Notes: generated by a model from the letters alone, not told the origin. Counted from the first letter of the stretch, positions 42,982-56,186 are shown. The stretch is 64,000 nt of DNA from Eutypella sp. D-1 (GCA_023313575.1 JAJTTP010000019.1:186001-250000), one strand, 5' to 3'. Numbers and translations are program-made.

Positions 42982-45452
42982 TCAGGCTCCTGGCGGTATA
43001 CGGGACCTCTCGTCATTGTCCCGCTCGGCGTCACCCACATCTTCTTGCCCTTCCTTCCCCTCTTCCTTCTCCTTCTCCTCTTGGGAATGGAATAATGTCT
43101 CTTGCGCTAAATTGGGTAACGTGTTAGTCCAGTTTTCTCAGGAAAAATGAAGGGAAAAAATGAAGAAAAAAGGAGACAACAAAAACAGAGATAGACGGGA
43201 TTGAGACATTGAGACTGGACTGAAAGGGAAAAGGTCGGCAAGCAAAAGAGGTGAGAAGAGAAAAGACGAAGAGGTGGGACACGAAGACAAAGAAATAGAA
43301 ACTCACCGCTCCAAAGTTCCGAGTACAGGCCGCCGTGGTCGATGAGCTCCGAGTGGGTACCCTGCTCGGCGACGCGGCCCTCGCGGAGGACGATGATGAG
43401 GTCGGCGTCGTATATGGTGCGGAGACGGTGCGCGATGAAGACACTGGTGCGGGACTTTTCGCGGAGAATGCTGTTGATGTTGACCATGAGATCGCGTTCG
43501 GTGTGGGTGTCGAGGGCGCTGGTGGCCTCGTCGAAGAAAAGCAGGGGCGGGTCCTTGAGCAACAGCCGCGACACCGCGAGCCGCTGCTTCTCGCCCCCGC
43601 TGATCATCATCCCGCGCTCGCCCACTTTGGTGTCGTACCCAGCCGGCCAGTGCGCGATGATGTGGTCGATGCGCGCCCGCCGCGCCGCCGCCTCGATCGC
43701 CTCGTCCGGCGCCGACATGTTCCCGTACCGGATATTGTGCCGCACCGTGTCGTTGAACAGCGGCGTGTCCTGTGGCACCACGCCAATCGACCGCCGTAGT
43801 GAGTCGAGCGTCACGTGCTGCACGTCCTGGTCGTCGATCAAGATGCGCCCGTTCTCGACGTCGTAGTAGCGGAACAGGAGCCGTAGTAAGGTGGACTTGC
43901 CGCATCCACTCGGCCCGACGATGGCGACCTTCTTACCGGCCGGGATTGTTAGGGACAGGTCGCGCAGGATGGGCCGCTCGGGGAGGTAGCCGAAGGACAC
44001 ATTTTGGAACCGGATCTCGCCGCCCTTGGTGAGGGAGAGGGGCTTGGCGTCGGGTGCTTCCTTGATTGATACGTTCACCTTCTGCAGGTTGAAGAGCGTT
44101 TCCATATCGAGGAGGGACTGCCGCAGCTCGCGGTAGACGGAGCCGAGGAAGTTGAGCGGCACCGACAGCTGGAAGACGAGCTGGTTGACCATGACGAGGT
44201 CGCCGACGGTTAGGGAGCCATTGGCGACGCCGCTGGAGGCGAGATACATCATGGCGGTCAGCGCGCTGGAGAAGATGATGTTCTGGCCGCTGTTAAGAAA
44301 GGCCAGTGATGTGGCGACCTTGATAGAGCTCTTTTCGTAATCCTTGAGGGCCTTATCATAACGCGCCACCTCGAATTTTTCATTGTTGAAGTACTTTACG
44401 GCCTCGTAGTTAATTAGGGAGTCAACCGCGATCGTCGAGGCTTTGTTATCGGCGGCGTTAGCTTGCCGCCGGAATTTGGTCCTCCAAGCTGTGGTCCAAA
44501 TCGTGAATGCCGTATAGGCGGTCATGGTCAGGACGGTGATGGCGGCAAATTTGGCGCCGTACTGCCACGTCAGGATACCACACGCCATGCCGATCTCGAG
44601 GGCAGTCGGCAGAATGTGTAGTACCATACTGGTGAGCAGGAAGCTGATCCCCTTCGTTCCTCTGTCTATGGCCCTGGTGAGGCCACCAGTTTGCTTGGAA
44701 AGGTGGAAGTTAAGGTCAAGGCGCAGGAGATGGTCGAAGACGTTACAAGCGACTCTCCGTATGGCTTTCTGGGCGACCGAGGCGAAGACGGCATTGCGAA
44801 GCTCTTGGAAGACGGTGGCGCAGATGCGGGTTGCACCATAGGCCAGGATTACGCTGCCACATACGACGACGGCAGTTCCACCGGTTGCGCCAATGTCGAT
44901 ATTCATGGCATCAACGATGCTCTTGAAGTAGAAGGGCACCTGAACATTCAAGACCTTGGCGCCGACAAGGAGGGCGACGGCGATGGATACGCGGACCTTG
45001 GTATCGAAGCCGTGCTTGGGCCATAAATATCGCGACATCTCTTTCATGATGGCCCAGTCCGCCTTGCGCTGCTCCTGTGTAGTCTTATCGACCGCGGCCA
45101 GCGGGTCTTTCTTGCCCTGAGCAGCCTTGTTGGTGCTCTTTTCGTTGCCATTGCTCTTGCCATTAGAGCTATTTTTACTGCTTGCACCTCCTGACGCTTT
45201 GTCCTGCTCTTTACTTGCGGAGCTTCCGAACCACGCGACCCCGCCCAGAGAGCCGCCGGAGTCCCCAGCCGGACGGCACCGTACGGGAGAACCAAGTTGC
45301 TGCGTCTGGCGGAAGAGGCATTGGCTCGTGACGAATACGCGTATGGCGCCTTGAGAAGGGCGGGGCTGCCAGGGAGACAAGCGCGACCTGTTTAGGCCGA
45401 GGCAGGTTGGGGAGGCAGCGGCGCCAGCCCGCGTGATTGTCTTAGATATCAT
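42982..45452 (-). CDS. ATM1: Mitochondrial inner-membrane ABC exporter Atm1 (exons 45452..43307, 43106..42982)
   Basis: Half-size ABC transporter, 756 residues. It exports a glutathione-linked sulfur or Fe-S intermediate from the matrix for cytosolic iron-sulfur protein assembly (established for yeast Atm1). The N terminus is Arg/Ser-rich, as expected for a mitochondrial presequence, followed by a Ser/Asn/Lys linker and a six-helix domain starting near residue 150. The nucleotide-binding domain shows Walker [10 protein letters not shown] (about 511-519), signature SGGEKQRL (about 615-622), Walker [13 protein letters not shown] (about 636-647) and FIAHRLRT with the switch histidine. A 200-base intron after GGLYSELWS, easily missed because the frame stays open through it, is followed by exon 2 ([17 protein letters not shown]), which restores the family's WxxQE end and adds an acidic tail. 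Confidence 0.95.
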
Positions 45453-46998
45453 GGCTACGGTGCCTTGACAGATCTCATCGTGGGCTTCTATGGTTTATCT
45501 TACGTTACGGGATTTAAGTGTCGCTCGTTGAGGGTTATCTTAGCTTTGTGACGGTTAGGATTGAATTTAACGACTTGGAATTGAAATCGGGGGTTTGTGT
45601 TATTCCCGATGTTTGATCTTAACATACTTCATCAATGAATTAACACCCTCAGGGTTTATGACAGTAGAGGACCTGGGCAGTCTGAATGTTGTATACTATC
45701 TGAGCACACCCGCCCTCTTTAGACGAGGACGGGGCAAAAGAAAAAATGTGTAAATTCCACCGTTACTGCAAACGTAGTTACAGTCCAGGCGTAAAAGCCC
45801 TATATAGAGATAAAGAGCACGATGGTATGAGAGCAAGGGTTGTGATGGTGGTGAAGTGGAAAAAGTGAGGCAAATGCCGCCCGCGTTTTACCGGCCGCGG
45901 CGGAGAATTCCCAGCTTAGAGGGGCTGAGCTTCCGACGTCAGAGGGGCCTGAAATTCTGTCAGAGAACCCCTGTTCATTGTTGCATTAGGGCCTGGTCAT
46001 AGCGCTACGAAAGGGCCGCCTCGATTACTTAACCTAAACAGGTAGGTCGTGGGTGGTACATGACATAACCTACCGACGTACTTTGTATACACTTAGTATA
46101 CCAGCATACTTGTAATATGATTAGGGGTTTCTCGGCATTGTTTAAAGAAAATATATCGCTACTTATTAGTGACAATTCACATCTTTATAGGAATCTTAAA
46201 AAGGCTAGGAACTGGGCAACATTGCTACCGAACAGATCGGTACAAGAGGGCGATATTTCTTAGTGTTAGCCTTCACTTATCTCTAGTGAAAATGATGTCA
46301 TTACCTAGACACTGAGGTATATAGACATCTAAGTCGAGATAACGGGCAATGAACTAAAATACCCAGCTAGCCGGTTGGTCTGAAAGGTAATCCAACAGGC
46401 TTCCATAAATGCCCTCGGCGTACTCCGTTATGTTCAGTGACTTTAAGATCAATATTCATAGGGCAACTGCTCGGTCAGCTCGAAGCACTAGGGGTAAAAT
46501 GTGGCCGGGTGGGAAGCCATGGGAGTCAGATTGCGCGTACAACGACACTCATTCTTATGATATGCTATGTCAGTATGTCAATAGGGGGTCGATTATCTCT
46601 GCAGATGAACTACATTACACCTGGGCTGACCTGGCAACTGCCTAGTCTGGTTCGTAACTTCTATGCAACAGATACCTAACCCCTATTTATATGTACATTG
46701 GCCGGTGGCTGCAGCTGGAGCTGGATCTAGATAGGTGCTCAAGTACCGAGCATGATGTTATGCCTTCAAGGTTGTTGAATAAACCCCATCGGCTCGTCCA
46801 GCTCGTCTAAGCATGGTGCATTCGCTGCATATGTCATGATCTGGGGTTAGAAATGTCGGTGATCCCAAATGTAGCGAACTTGATGTTTATCCTACGGTTC
46901 AATGCAGAAAAGAGATGCATAATAGATGTATTGGCGACGCCACCACGGCTAATAGGAGGATCTCCCGGAGTGCGGATATCTGGGGATAGGTGCGCCTG

Positions 46999-47024
46999 TG
47001 TATGTACATATTTATGTACATACA
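46999..47024. repeat. Perfect 12-base inverted repeat with 2-base loop
   Basis: TGTATGTACATA (46999-47010) and its exact complement TATGTACATACA (47013-47024) are separated by TT. It is followed by a CTACCTAGGTA motif. No gene is adjacent. Confidence 0.85.
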
Positions 47025-48591
47025 ATACCAACTACCTAGGTATTTAGGTGGGGGCGGGGAGTAGGGGTACCAACATAATAATGATAAAGCAGCTGAACTC
47101 CAGGGCTGGCTAAGAGACGTTAAGGGATAATTTGGACTTGACTCCTGGGTAAGTACATAAAAAATCTATTAGTTTAGTACACAGTTCTAAAAGTTTACTT
47201 TAGGTGTATTTAGATCCCATTTAGATTACTAGATTCCCGAATCCCAAAAGCTGGAAATGGCCGCAATGGATCGGACTGATCGGATCGGCTTAATAGGGCA
47301 CTTTATTTTAGAAGGGGAAGTGGTCCCTGATCGACGTACGACATTCGATGTTTAGCTGGGCAAGTGGATCCGGGTACGTATCTTAAGTACCTTTCTGCCC
47401 CTCCCTCCCCCTCCCTGAGCAATTGAGGCCCCCCCCTCCTCCCACCATTCACATCGTAAAAAGGATGCCTCGTTTCCCCCTTTTTGGGAATCCCGACTAT
47501 TGACTACAGCACAAAGCCTTATCGATCTGCAGGGGAGCTGTTAACTCCAGCCGGCTATAGAATTCTATATAATTCAAAGTTACATATCTCTTTTCATCAT
47601 CTATTGGGAAGACTTTACGTGATGTGATACGAACAATGAATAATGCCATTGACAGGCCAAATAACTCCGCGACTACTTACTTAAAATAAGTACTAAGACA
47701 TAGAAGACAGGATTCCCTTGGAGGCCAAGCCTGTATGCGTACTGCGAACCCTGTTGGCCAATACTGTTCGTATACTACCCTGCTAACCTATATTACCTCC
47801 TACTACCTTGCTCTCTGGTCTATAAAAGATATGCAGATTGCAGCTATCTCCATTCTCACCGACGTAGCTGGCGGTTATCACCGCTCCCTCCACCTGCTTG
47901 TTCACGTAGCCGAGGAGTCAGTCAGTCCATCCAAGCCAGACCACCAAGTAATGGAAAGTGTAGATCAATGTCTCGAACGGCAAAAGGAAGCAGCAGAAGC
48001 AATCCCACGGAACCTAACCGAAGGTTCGAGAGTGAAGACGCCGTTGATCGGGCGAAATATGGCTCGCGTCCTACGTTAAACTACAACAGAGCCAATCCCT
48101 CCTCGACGTGTGTGTCAGAGGTGGGCTGGAAAGTGTGGATTTATTGCGGGACCCCCTCCCCCTCCCCCATCCCATCCCATAGCCCATTAACCCAAGAGCA
48201 AAGTCCAAGAAACCATCGCCATCCCCCTCCATCCTGTTACTAAGTGAGTTTCTCCATAGCTACCCGCAACGGCGCAAGACGCCGGCCGCACAAAGGCTCT
48301 CCAGGCTTCCCTTCCCTGTGGCTTGCCTCACCAACCCAGTAGTTAGTGCGCCGCGTCCTGCTCTAGCCCGCCAGTATTACGAGCCTTTCCCGCGAGGCCG
48401 ACCATGACATCACCCTCTTTCACTTGTGGAGCTAGAAACACAGCACTAGTACGTTGGCATGTGTTGATTACCCACTATTAAGCCTTTCGAGAGGTGAGGA
48501 GGCGGGACGCGGGAGAGGAATTGGAGGGGGTGGGGGTGGGTAGGGGCGAGGGGGGAGAGCGGACGCTCTACGGGGGTTGGGAGAGAAGGTT

Positions 48592-48597
48592 TATAAA
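48592..48597 (+). promoter_or_regulatory. TATA box of mannitol dehydrogenase
   Basis: TATAAA about 190 bases before the ATG at 48784, followed by a CT-rich leader, the usual layout for a highly expressed fungal gene. Confidence 0.6.
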
Positions 48598-48747
48598 GTC
48601 GGGCCCGTCCCCCTTTAGCTTCTTCTATTCTCAATCCCCCCTCTTCCTCCTTAGTTTCCCATCTGTACTATCCTATTCATACTGTCATAACTTGCGCTGA
48701 GCTGAGCTTAGAGCATTTCGTCCTCCTTTTCTAACAGCCGTAACTGA

Positions 48748-49584
<837 letters not shown>

Positions 49585-50391
49585 GTTTCTCTACCGGTCC
49601 ATCAACTGTTTTCAGACTGGGCGGGGTGGGAGGCATATAGAGCCCATCCTTGTCAGCGACACTGTCGAGACAGTTCTAGGCAACCGCCGCGAACGGGTTC
49701 CGGGAACCCTATTTCCGGCCCTTGTTGTATCGAATTAGACAGCTGTAGTAGCATACTAGATCTATAGAGGGACCATCTAAATAAACAAAAAGAGTAAAAT
49801 TCACTCACGATTTGTCCATAATCGTCTCAGAGACCGTGTTCAAGCTTGCCGACTTTTATTTCATATTCAAGTTACCAAATGATACATGTAGGCAGGTATC
49901 CAGCCCCGCAGGACGGCGGCAGTGCGATCAGGTAAGCCCCTGCAAAGTTTCATCCTCAAGCTGACTCACGAACGGCCGAATTAACTGCCGAGATTCATCA
50001 CCTGAAGCTGCTGATGCTACTTGGCTCTCATATTTGCAAATTCACGGAAGGCACAAGCGAGGCAGTTATTCTCTTATTATTTTCTTTGACACACTAGGTA
50101 CAGGTCGTCTGCACAACACATTCCTCGTGTGTGCGATGTACATCCCGAAGGTCTGGCCAGTGGCACGCACGCGTGCGAAATGTCTTGCCTCCTTTGACTG
50201 AACCGTCCAAGCCTTTGATCAGCGTACATGTGTGTCTAGACGTCAATGCCTAGATCCTACTTTTCGTACGGTGCCATCTGCTATCTGAACGTCGGCTTCG
50301 AGGATGGCAGCTGGGCCTCAGTTTCGAGGAGGACTAGGCCGCGACGGCATCTGTCTGAAACGTTTCCACGAGGGCTGACTGCATTATAGGG
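49585..50391. other. Intergenic, convergent gene ends
   Basis: 3' flanks of mannitol dehydrogenase and the ankyrin gene. No gene or repeat is seen. Confidence 0.4.
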
Positions 50392-51966
50392 TTAAGCAGA
50401 AAGGCGGTCCAGGGTGTCCAGATGGAGGATCATACTCCCAATATACCATAATAGCACATCGTCCCGTCCCTCGGCTTCCTGGGTAAACGCCTCCCCCAGG
50501 CTTTGGCGGAGCGCCTGCCGGTGGCCCTTCGACAGGTTGCTAGGCGTTGCCTTTTCTAAGAGAAAGTGGAAAACGCCGCAGATATTCACATCTATCAGCG
50601 ACTGAACCCGGATCAGTACGCCTAGCGGCGACTCCCCGTTGTCGCCATCGGGGCTGTCGAGCCGGGCCCCGGAATCGATCAGCACAGATATGATCTCGCG
50701 TCCGGCGCTCCTGGGAAGCATCATAAACTTTTCGCGAACGGCCCAGCACCACATTGAGCCGCAGGCCCAAGCACACACGAGGTGGGTAAGAAGCGGCCGG
50801 CCGATAGGGCTAGTGATGTTCGGGTCCGCGCCCGCCTCTAAGAGTAACTTGATAAGAGGGAGGGGTACACATCGGCTGCGCCCATACGGGTCATCCATGT
50901 CGAAGGCCCCCATCAGAGGCGTGTGCCCTTCGAAGATCTCGTTAACGTCGCAGTGGAACTCGTATATCAGTGCCCGAATGAAGAGAAGGCGTTCCTCGAG
51001 GCGCTCTTCCGTGTCATGAAACGAGCCGTCGTTGTCGTCACTCCAAAAGTGTCGGGAGTCTAGAACTGCGTAATGGAGCAGCGGTGCTATGGGACTGAAG
51101 AGGCTAGGGGATGGCGGCGGATCGCGCGGCTGGACTTTTGCGCCTGCTCTCAGGAGGCGCATCGCAGTCTTAAAGTTACCCAGTTCGCAGGCCCGGTATA
51201 GGGGTGTGATCTGGTTAGCGCAGCCCAGCCCGTCTATCTCGGCGCCTGCTGCTAAGAGAATCTGGACAATGTCCTCGTCTCCCCACCACATCGCGGCACA
51301 GTGCAACGGGTTTTGCTTTGTGCTTCTCTTCACCAAGGAAGGGTCGGCCTGGAGAGCACGCCGAACGAGACTTTCCTGGCTGAAAGTAATGGCGCAACGG
51401 AGAAGGTCTGGGCCCGACTTATGGTCTTCGTCACCTTCATAGACTCCCGTTTGGAGCGGAGCACCCCGGTCAAGGAGGAGGTGTGCAGTGGATGTGTGTC
51501 CGGTACAAATGGCGTGGTGTAGGGGAAACCACCGAGGCGTAATATCAGGAAAATTGCACCGACCGCCCTGAACTTGCCAGTGTTCATGACAAGAGTGGTG
51601 GATAGTTGACGGAATGTCAGGCTTGGCTCCCCAGTCGAGGAGCAAGCTTACTATGTCGTCATATCCTGCTTCTGCGGCGAAGTGAAGCGGTGTCCCTGTG
51701 AAGTTGAACTCTCCGTGGGTGGTGTTGGGATCGGCACCGAACTCCAGAGCCCGTCGCATCGTCCGGATGCGACGTTCCCGGGCAGCCCAGATGAGGACAG
51801 ACGAGCCTTCATGCTTGATGTTATGGTGGTAAAGTTGGGAGGTCACCACTTCGTAGAAGTAATTGCAGGTCGTAGCGAGACGCGTCAGGTCTACTCCCCG
51901 CAAACCGGAGTCTTCCAAAATCTGATTCAAAATCTCTGGCGCCAGGGCCCTCAAACGCGACTCCAT
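50392..51966 (-). CDS. F-box-like/ankyrin repeat protein
   Basis: Single exon, 524 residues from the ATG at 51966; the longer frame begins at a TTG. Residues 4-45 (LRALAPEILNQILEDSGLRG, then ATCNYFYEVVTSQLYHHN) look like an F-box or F-box-like helix set, which would recruit Skp1 of an SCF ubiquitin ligase. About six to eight ankyrin repeats follow; clear ones are TPLHFAAEAGYDDIVSLLLD, FPLHHAICTGHTSTAHLLLD, NPLHCAAMWWGDEDIVQILL, TPLYRACELGNFKTAMRLL and LPLIKLLLEAGADPN. This architecture is greatly expanded in filamentous fungi and is usually assumed to select substrates; the target is unknown. Confidence 0.88.
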   Translation of the reverse strand: MESRLRALAPEILNQILEDSGLRGVDLTRLATTCNYFYEVVTSQLYHHNIKHEGSSVLIWAARERRIRTMRRALEFGADPNTTHGEFNFTGTPLHFAAEAGYDDIVSLLLDWGAKPDIPSTIHHSCHEHWQVQGGRCNFPDITPRWFPLHHAICTGHTSTAHLLLDRGAPLQTGVYEGDEDHKSGPDLLRCAITFSQESLVRRALQADPSLVKRSTKQNPLHCAAMWWGDEDIVQILLAAGAEIDGLGCANQITPLYRACELGNFKTAMRLLRAGAKVQPRDPPPSPSLFSPIAPLLHYAVLDSRHFWSDDNDGSFHDTEERLEERLLFIRALIYEFHCDVNEIFEGHTPLMGAFDMDDPYGRSRCVPLPLIKLLLEAGADPNITSPIGRPLLTHLVCAWACGSMWCWAVREKFMMLPRSAGREIISVLIDSGARLDSPDGDNGESPLGVLIRVQSLIDVNICGVFHFLLEKATPSNLSKGHRQALRQSLGEAFTQEAEGRDDVLLWYIGSMILHLDTLDRLSA

Positions 51967-52740
51967 CGTGAATAATTGAACGGAAAACAACAGTTGAACG
52001 GGGCTGCTCCGGTGGATGCTTTTGGCAGCGAGAGGGCAGGATGGATAAGGAAGAGTTAAGATGTTGTGTCGAAAATAAATAAGTTGCTACTAACAGAATT
52101 CTACGAAAGTATCTCGTCAATATTACTTAGGTACATAGGTAGAGCTACGTTCACCTATTTACCTGCTCTGTAGCAAACAGAGGTTAGAACAATACTAACA
52201 ATAGGACTGGACATAGCGCCGAGTTGTCTGTATATAGGGTTAACACATCGTACCTTCCATGTACAATAGGGGAATCCGTGAACATACATACAGGTATGTA
52301 AGTAAATCTCCTAATCATTGCTGCCATTACTATCGCTCCTAGCAGGTAAACCACAATGTGTCGTTAACGGTACCACAATGGAAAGTGTTAATACAGCTAA
52401 ATGCCGCATTGAATGTGTGTATTACAATTATATTAACGTAGCTCATTATACTCATTGATAGTAGTAGTGGGTAAGATATCTTGAAAGATTGCATGAATCT
52501 AGGCTCCATAAGCCTTCCATTCTCTCGCCCTGGTCATGACACGTGATGCGTAACTGCGTAAATGCATGGCTGTTCTCAGTCCAAGCGAAGATTTTTCGCG
52601 TATGAGACCGCTTTAGTTCTGGCAGTCGCCAAGTTGCCAATATGCGGTATTCACGACTGCGATCAAGTTCGGAAACTCCCTTCAAGCAGCGCTCATCATG
52701 GATCATAGGTATGTAGAAGATGACATGAAAGCTAATCCAC
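51967..52740. other. Intergenic region
   Basis: Promoter of the ankyrin gene and 3' flank of the membrane protein. AT-rich with TAGGTA-type motifs near 52128-52142 and 52290-52305. A minus-strand frame at 52452-52871 overlaps the last exon of the membrane protein in the wrong frame and is not called. Confidence 0.35.
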
Positions 52741-53320
52741 TTAAACAGCAGATGTGGTCCGTATACCACCCCCGTAGCCAAGGTGCCAGTCGTAGAGGAT
52801 GTTGAAGAGCAGGAAGAAACTATCAAAAAAGTTAGCCTCCACCTGCGAGAATTTCTAGGATTAAGCCACACTTACAAGGCAATAAAGCTAAAGGCCTCGA
52901 CAGTATGCAATAGCGCACCTGCATAGGCATGGCTCCATTCCGACGCGGTGAAGACGACGACGACCAGCCACAAGTATGAGAATATGATGTTGAATAGCAG
53001 AACATATCCCGGATACGTCCCGAGAATGAAAGAAGCCAAGAAGACAGCAACAGTAAGGACCGCCTGTAACATAACGGCTCTGGTTAGTAAGCTGTGGTGC
53101 GGCCCGAAGTGTGGTAGTGCGGTCCGGGGTAGACCTCCGGGAGGGTTGCGCCGGAACTTACAATAACTTCCTCGTAGATAATGTGCCGGCTTACGTATTG
53201 GTTGCTGACAGAGATGAAGTAGGATAGGATGCCCATGACGATCACGGCCGAGATCCAGATGATCACGTTGCTAATGAGGAGGAAGGGCGGGACTCCCGCG
53301 CGGGTAGTAGTTCGTGCCAT
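52741..53320 (-). CDS. Four-helix membrane protein, MARVEL-like (exons 53320..53162, 53063..52876, 52819..52741)
   Basis: 141 residues after removing introns of 98 and 56 bases (GTAAGT donors, CTAAC branches). Four hydrophobic segments are apparent: FLLISNVIIWISAVIVMGIL, VLTVAVFLASFILGTYPGYV, LLFNIIFSYLWLVVVVFTAS and, near the end, AFSFIAFFFLLFNILYDWHL. The layout of four helices with short loops and conserved-looking aromatic residues fits fungal MARVEL-domain proteins that sit in vesicle or plasma membranes, although the family cannot be confirmed without a search. The short tail GYGGGIRTTSAV is probably cytosolic. Exon 3 is only 79 bases, so the gene is easily truncated in automatic annotation. 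Confidence 0.75.
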
Positions 53321-55397
53321 GGTTGATCGAGTTACTGCCTACACTAGGCAGCAGAGTGACCTGAAATTAGATGTGGGTGTTGAAGCTTTCCAAGGTTGTT
53401 TCTTTAAACTTTGCTTGTCGATTATAGATCTGATGGTCGGGAGAGCTGTCTGGGATGCTAGGTGTGGGCAAGAAATGCATCAATATCAAGGGCTCAATTG
53501 CCCATTATATAGGCCAGTTCCTGCCCCGTCGCACCCAGCCACGCATCAGAGGTCGGGCTCATATGGCCTGATTCCATTACCTCTATAAACGTCAGCATAT
53601 TCATGCCGGGGAGCACACACGGCACCTCATTTCCTTGATTTTTCGTCCAGCGGTGTCTCTGGTCTGTCCAACCCGTTCAGGCCCTCCCCTGACTGCTACT
53701 GTTGTCCTACTGTGTATGGGGGTCCCCATGTGGCTGACCGCAACATTGCCGTGCGCTAGGCCAACCAGCCAACGCCCCGCCAAGATCCCAGGCGGCGCCG
53801 ACGAATAGAGGCGGGAATCCGGCCACAGTGTACGTCATGCATTCTGCACTTCCGCTGCACAAACAGCGCGCCTTGCTCACGAGCGGTGGTTCGTTGGCCG
53901 CAGGTATACACGGAAAACACGGCTCTGGTTCAATTACTCAATCACGGGGTTCCGTTTGGAGTAGCCTACCGCCAGACCACTTGTGGCGGCAGATTCATCG
54001 CGCACGAATAGAAATGATGCATCATCATCCCGTCCGTTTCACTGAGATTATCGGCTAGCCTGCCGATATCCACGACGTAAACGATAGATCGATCGCCTAG
54101 CCCCTCGATTGCTGTTACAGTTGACCAAGCGACCTGGCAAGCCTCCACCGAGCCGTTCTTGCGCCTCCGGAGTGTGGATAGTTCTCGCTCGTATCTGCTG
54201 GGCTTCTGAGACGGCAATGCATACAAAGGCTGAAGACTGCGTCTTACGCCGCCGTAGTATTTCAATTGGCTCCCATTGCCCTGTGCGCGGTAGTGTAGCA
54301 TCAATAGATCAATCTCACGATGGGCCTGTTTGAGGAGCGATGCTCTCCACTGGCGCTTCATGAAGATGTCAAATCGCCTTTTCCTTTACTGCTGGCCAAT
54401 ACCTACTTGCACATGCTGACCCAATCATCTTATAGAGTCCAGGGGAGGCGGCCTCGACGATGGCTACCTTCTCTTAAGAGATCCATCTGCCTGCGGCCTG
54501 TTGCATAGCGCTAACAGCTGTCACCCATGCCGGGAATTAATGGGTGGAGAGCGAGCGTTATATATAGCTGGCGCTTGTTAGCCCTCGGTCACCTTGTGCT
54601 GGGTCTTCGCTGGCGCATATTACTGGGCCGACCGGCATTCAATCCGGACTGAAGTGGATTCATTTTCCTTGACCAACGGCCACCGATGCACTGTGCAATA
54701 TCCTTCTCAGCTTTAAAGAGGATAACGCCATACCAGGTCAATACTTCGTTCCGTAGTATTTACTGTCGCGAAATACTTATGTAAAACTTAAGCGATGAAT
54801 CCTGTGCCTTGGCCGCCATTTTCCTCACTCATACTTCCCACGGCTTGGCGTTTACAGAACGTTCATCTCTTAACTAGAATATTTAGGTTCTACGTTGGTG
54901 TTGACACGTCGTCAAACTATTGCCCGCGATGTCATCAGCACTATTTCGGCGAATATCTTGGGTAGTGGTCTGGCGATGATTTTATCTATCAATAAGGATA
55001 GGAAGCCGATATGAACTGCAAGGTCTTTTTTACGGGCTTACATGGTGCTGCCTAAGACAGCGTTCTGCTCCCAGCTAAACCCCCTCGACCATGCCCCCTC
55101 GCAGCAGTGATACTCAGTTTCATGGATTTTATGCGACTAAGAGAGAGAATATACGGGGATTTGGCTGAGCGGGGGACTTGTTCTGTTGATCCATAGAATT
55201 AGATCATCTCCACCGTAAGCAGCTAACCGGGTATGGCCTCAGTAACGAAAAGACGGCGCTTCGAGCTGGGTTTTTGAAATGGTATTTCTGTCGCTTCTGA
55301 CCCCTAGATCTCTCGCAGCCAACTTGCTCTCTGCCTCCTATATTTACAGTATCCTTTTCGCCGCCTGGAACAGCACGCATCACAACCAGACACTATC
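53321..55397. other. Intergenic 2.1 kb
   Basis: Promoter of the membrane protein at left and of the alpha/beta hydrolase at right, where TATATTTA at 55339-55346 lies about 55 bases before the ATG. One questionable small frame in the middle is listed separately. Confidence 0.4.
53966..54361 (-). CDS. Questionable 131-residue open frame
   Basis: Starts with ATG, basic N terminus (MKRQWRASLLKQAHREIDLL), no signal peptide and no recognised domain. It could be a small gene, a fragment of a decayed gene or chance. No splice signals or promoter elements support it. Confidence 0.2.
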   Translation of the reverse strand: MKRQWRASLLKQAHREIDLLMLHYRAQGNGSQLKYYGGVRRSLQPLYALPSQKPSRYERELSTLRRRKNGSVEACQVAWSTVTAIEGLGDRSIVYVVDIGRLADNLSETDGMMMHHFYSCAMNLPPQVVWR

Positions 55398-56186
55398 ATG
55401 GCATCGCCGCGCAAGCCGACAATCGTGCTAGTCTCAGGGGCGTGGTGTGTCCCAGAACACTACGAGGCCTTGACCAGGGCTCTCGAAGCTGCCGGTTTCA
55501 CGGTCCACGTGCCCCCGAAGCCGACGTGCTCAGGCGCCCGCCCGCCGACTGCCTCCTATTCAGATGACGTGCAACACATCCGGACCGTGGTGGCAGCGCT
55601 CGTGGAGGCCGGCGAGGACGTCATTATGCTGATGCACTCCTACGGGGGCGCAGTGGGGACAGACGCGGTGCGCGACCTGACAGCTTCGTCACGCAACGCT
55701 CGGGGCCTCTCTGGCGGCGTCGTGCACTTGCTCTACCTCTGCGCATACATGCAAACGCAGGGACGGTGCGTCATGGACGTTGTACGGGAGGGCGGCGGCA
55801 CAGAGGTGCTAGCGTCGGCTGTCGAGATCGCCGATGACGGCACCTGTATGATCGTGGACCCGGTCGTCGCCTTATGCCATGACTTCGAGGACGCCGCCGA
55901 GCAACGTCGCCACGGTGAGCTGCTCGTCTGGTTCCCAGTCAGCGCGATGGAGGGAAAGCTGGCCTTCGAGGCGTGGAGAGAGGTCCCGGCCACCTACGTC
56001 CGGACCGAGGAGGACCGGTGCGTGCCCCCCGCGTTCCAGGATATCATACTCGGGGAGGTGCGAAAGACTGGGGTGAAATTCAGGGAGATCTCTTTCCAAA
56101 CTAGCCATGCCGTCTATGCTATCAAGACCCGTGAGATCGTGGAGCTCGTGCAGGAAATCGCTGGTTCGGAAGGACAAACTGCATAG
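55398..56186 (+). CDS. Alpha/beta hydrolase (AB_hydrolase_6-like)
   Basis: Single exon, 262 residues, cytosolic (no signal peptide). The fold begins with TIVLVSGAWCVPEHYEAL (8-25), the oxyanion-side loop, then the nucleophile elbow MLMHSYGGA with S81; the first glycine of GxSxG is replaced by Met, which is common in this subgroup. A late acidic residue in RTEEDRCVPP and the histidine in TSHAVYAI complete a plausible triad. Similar fungal proteins resemble plant methylesterase or hydroxynitrile lyase-like enzymes; the substrate is unknown. It is unrelated in sequence to the hydrolase at 6336. TATATTTA lies about 55 bases upstream. Confidence 0.87.
   Translation: MASPRKPTIVLVSGAWCVPEHYEALTRALEAAGFTVHVPPKPTCSGARPPTASYSDDVQHIRTVVAALVEAGEDVIMLMHSYGGAVGTDAVRDLTASSRNARGLSGGVVHLLYLCAYMQTQGRCVMDVVREGGGTEVLASAVEIADDGTCMIVDPVVALCHDFEDAAEQRRHGELLVWFPVSAMEGKLAFEAWREVPATYVRTEEDRCVPPAFQDIILGEVRKTGVKFREISFQTSHAVYAIKTREIVELVQEIAGSEGQTA

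Noticed and set aside
47735..48079. Plus-strand 114-codon frame
   Set aside because: No recognisable pattern; lies in the spacer before mannitol dehydrogenase.
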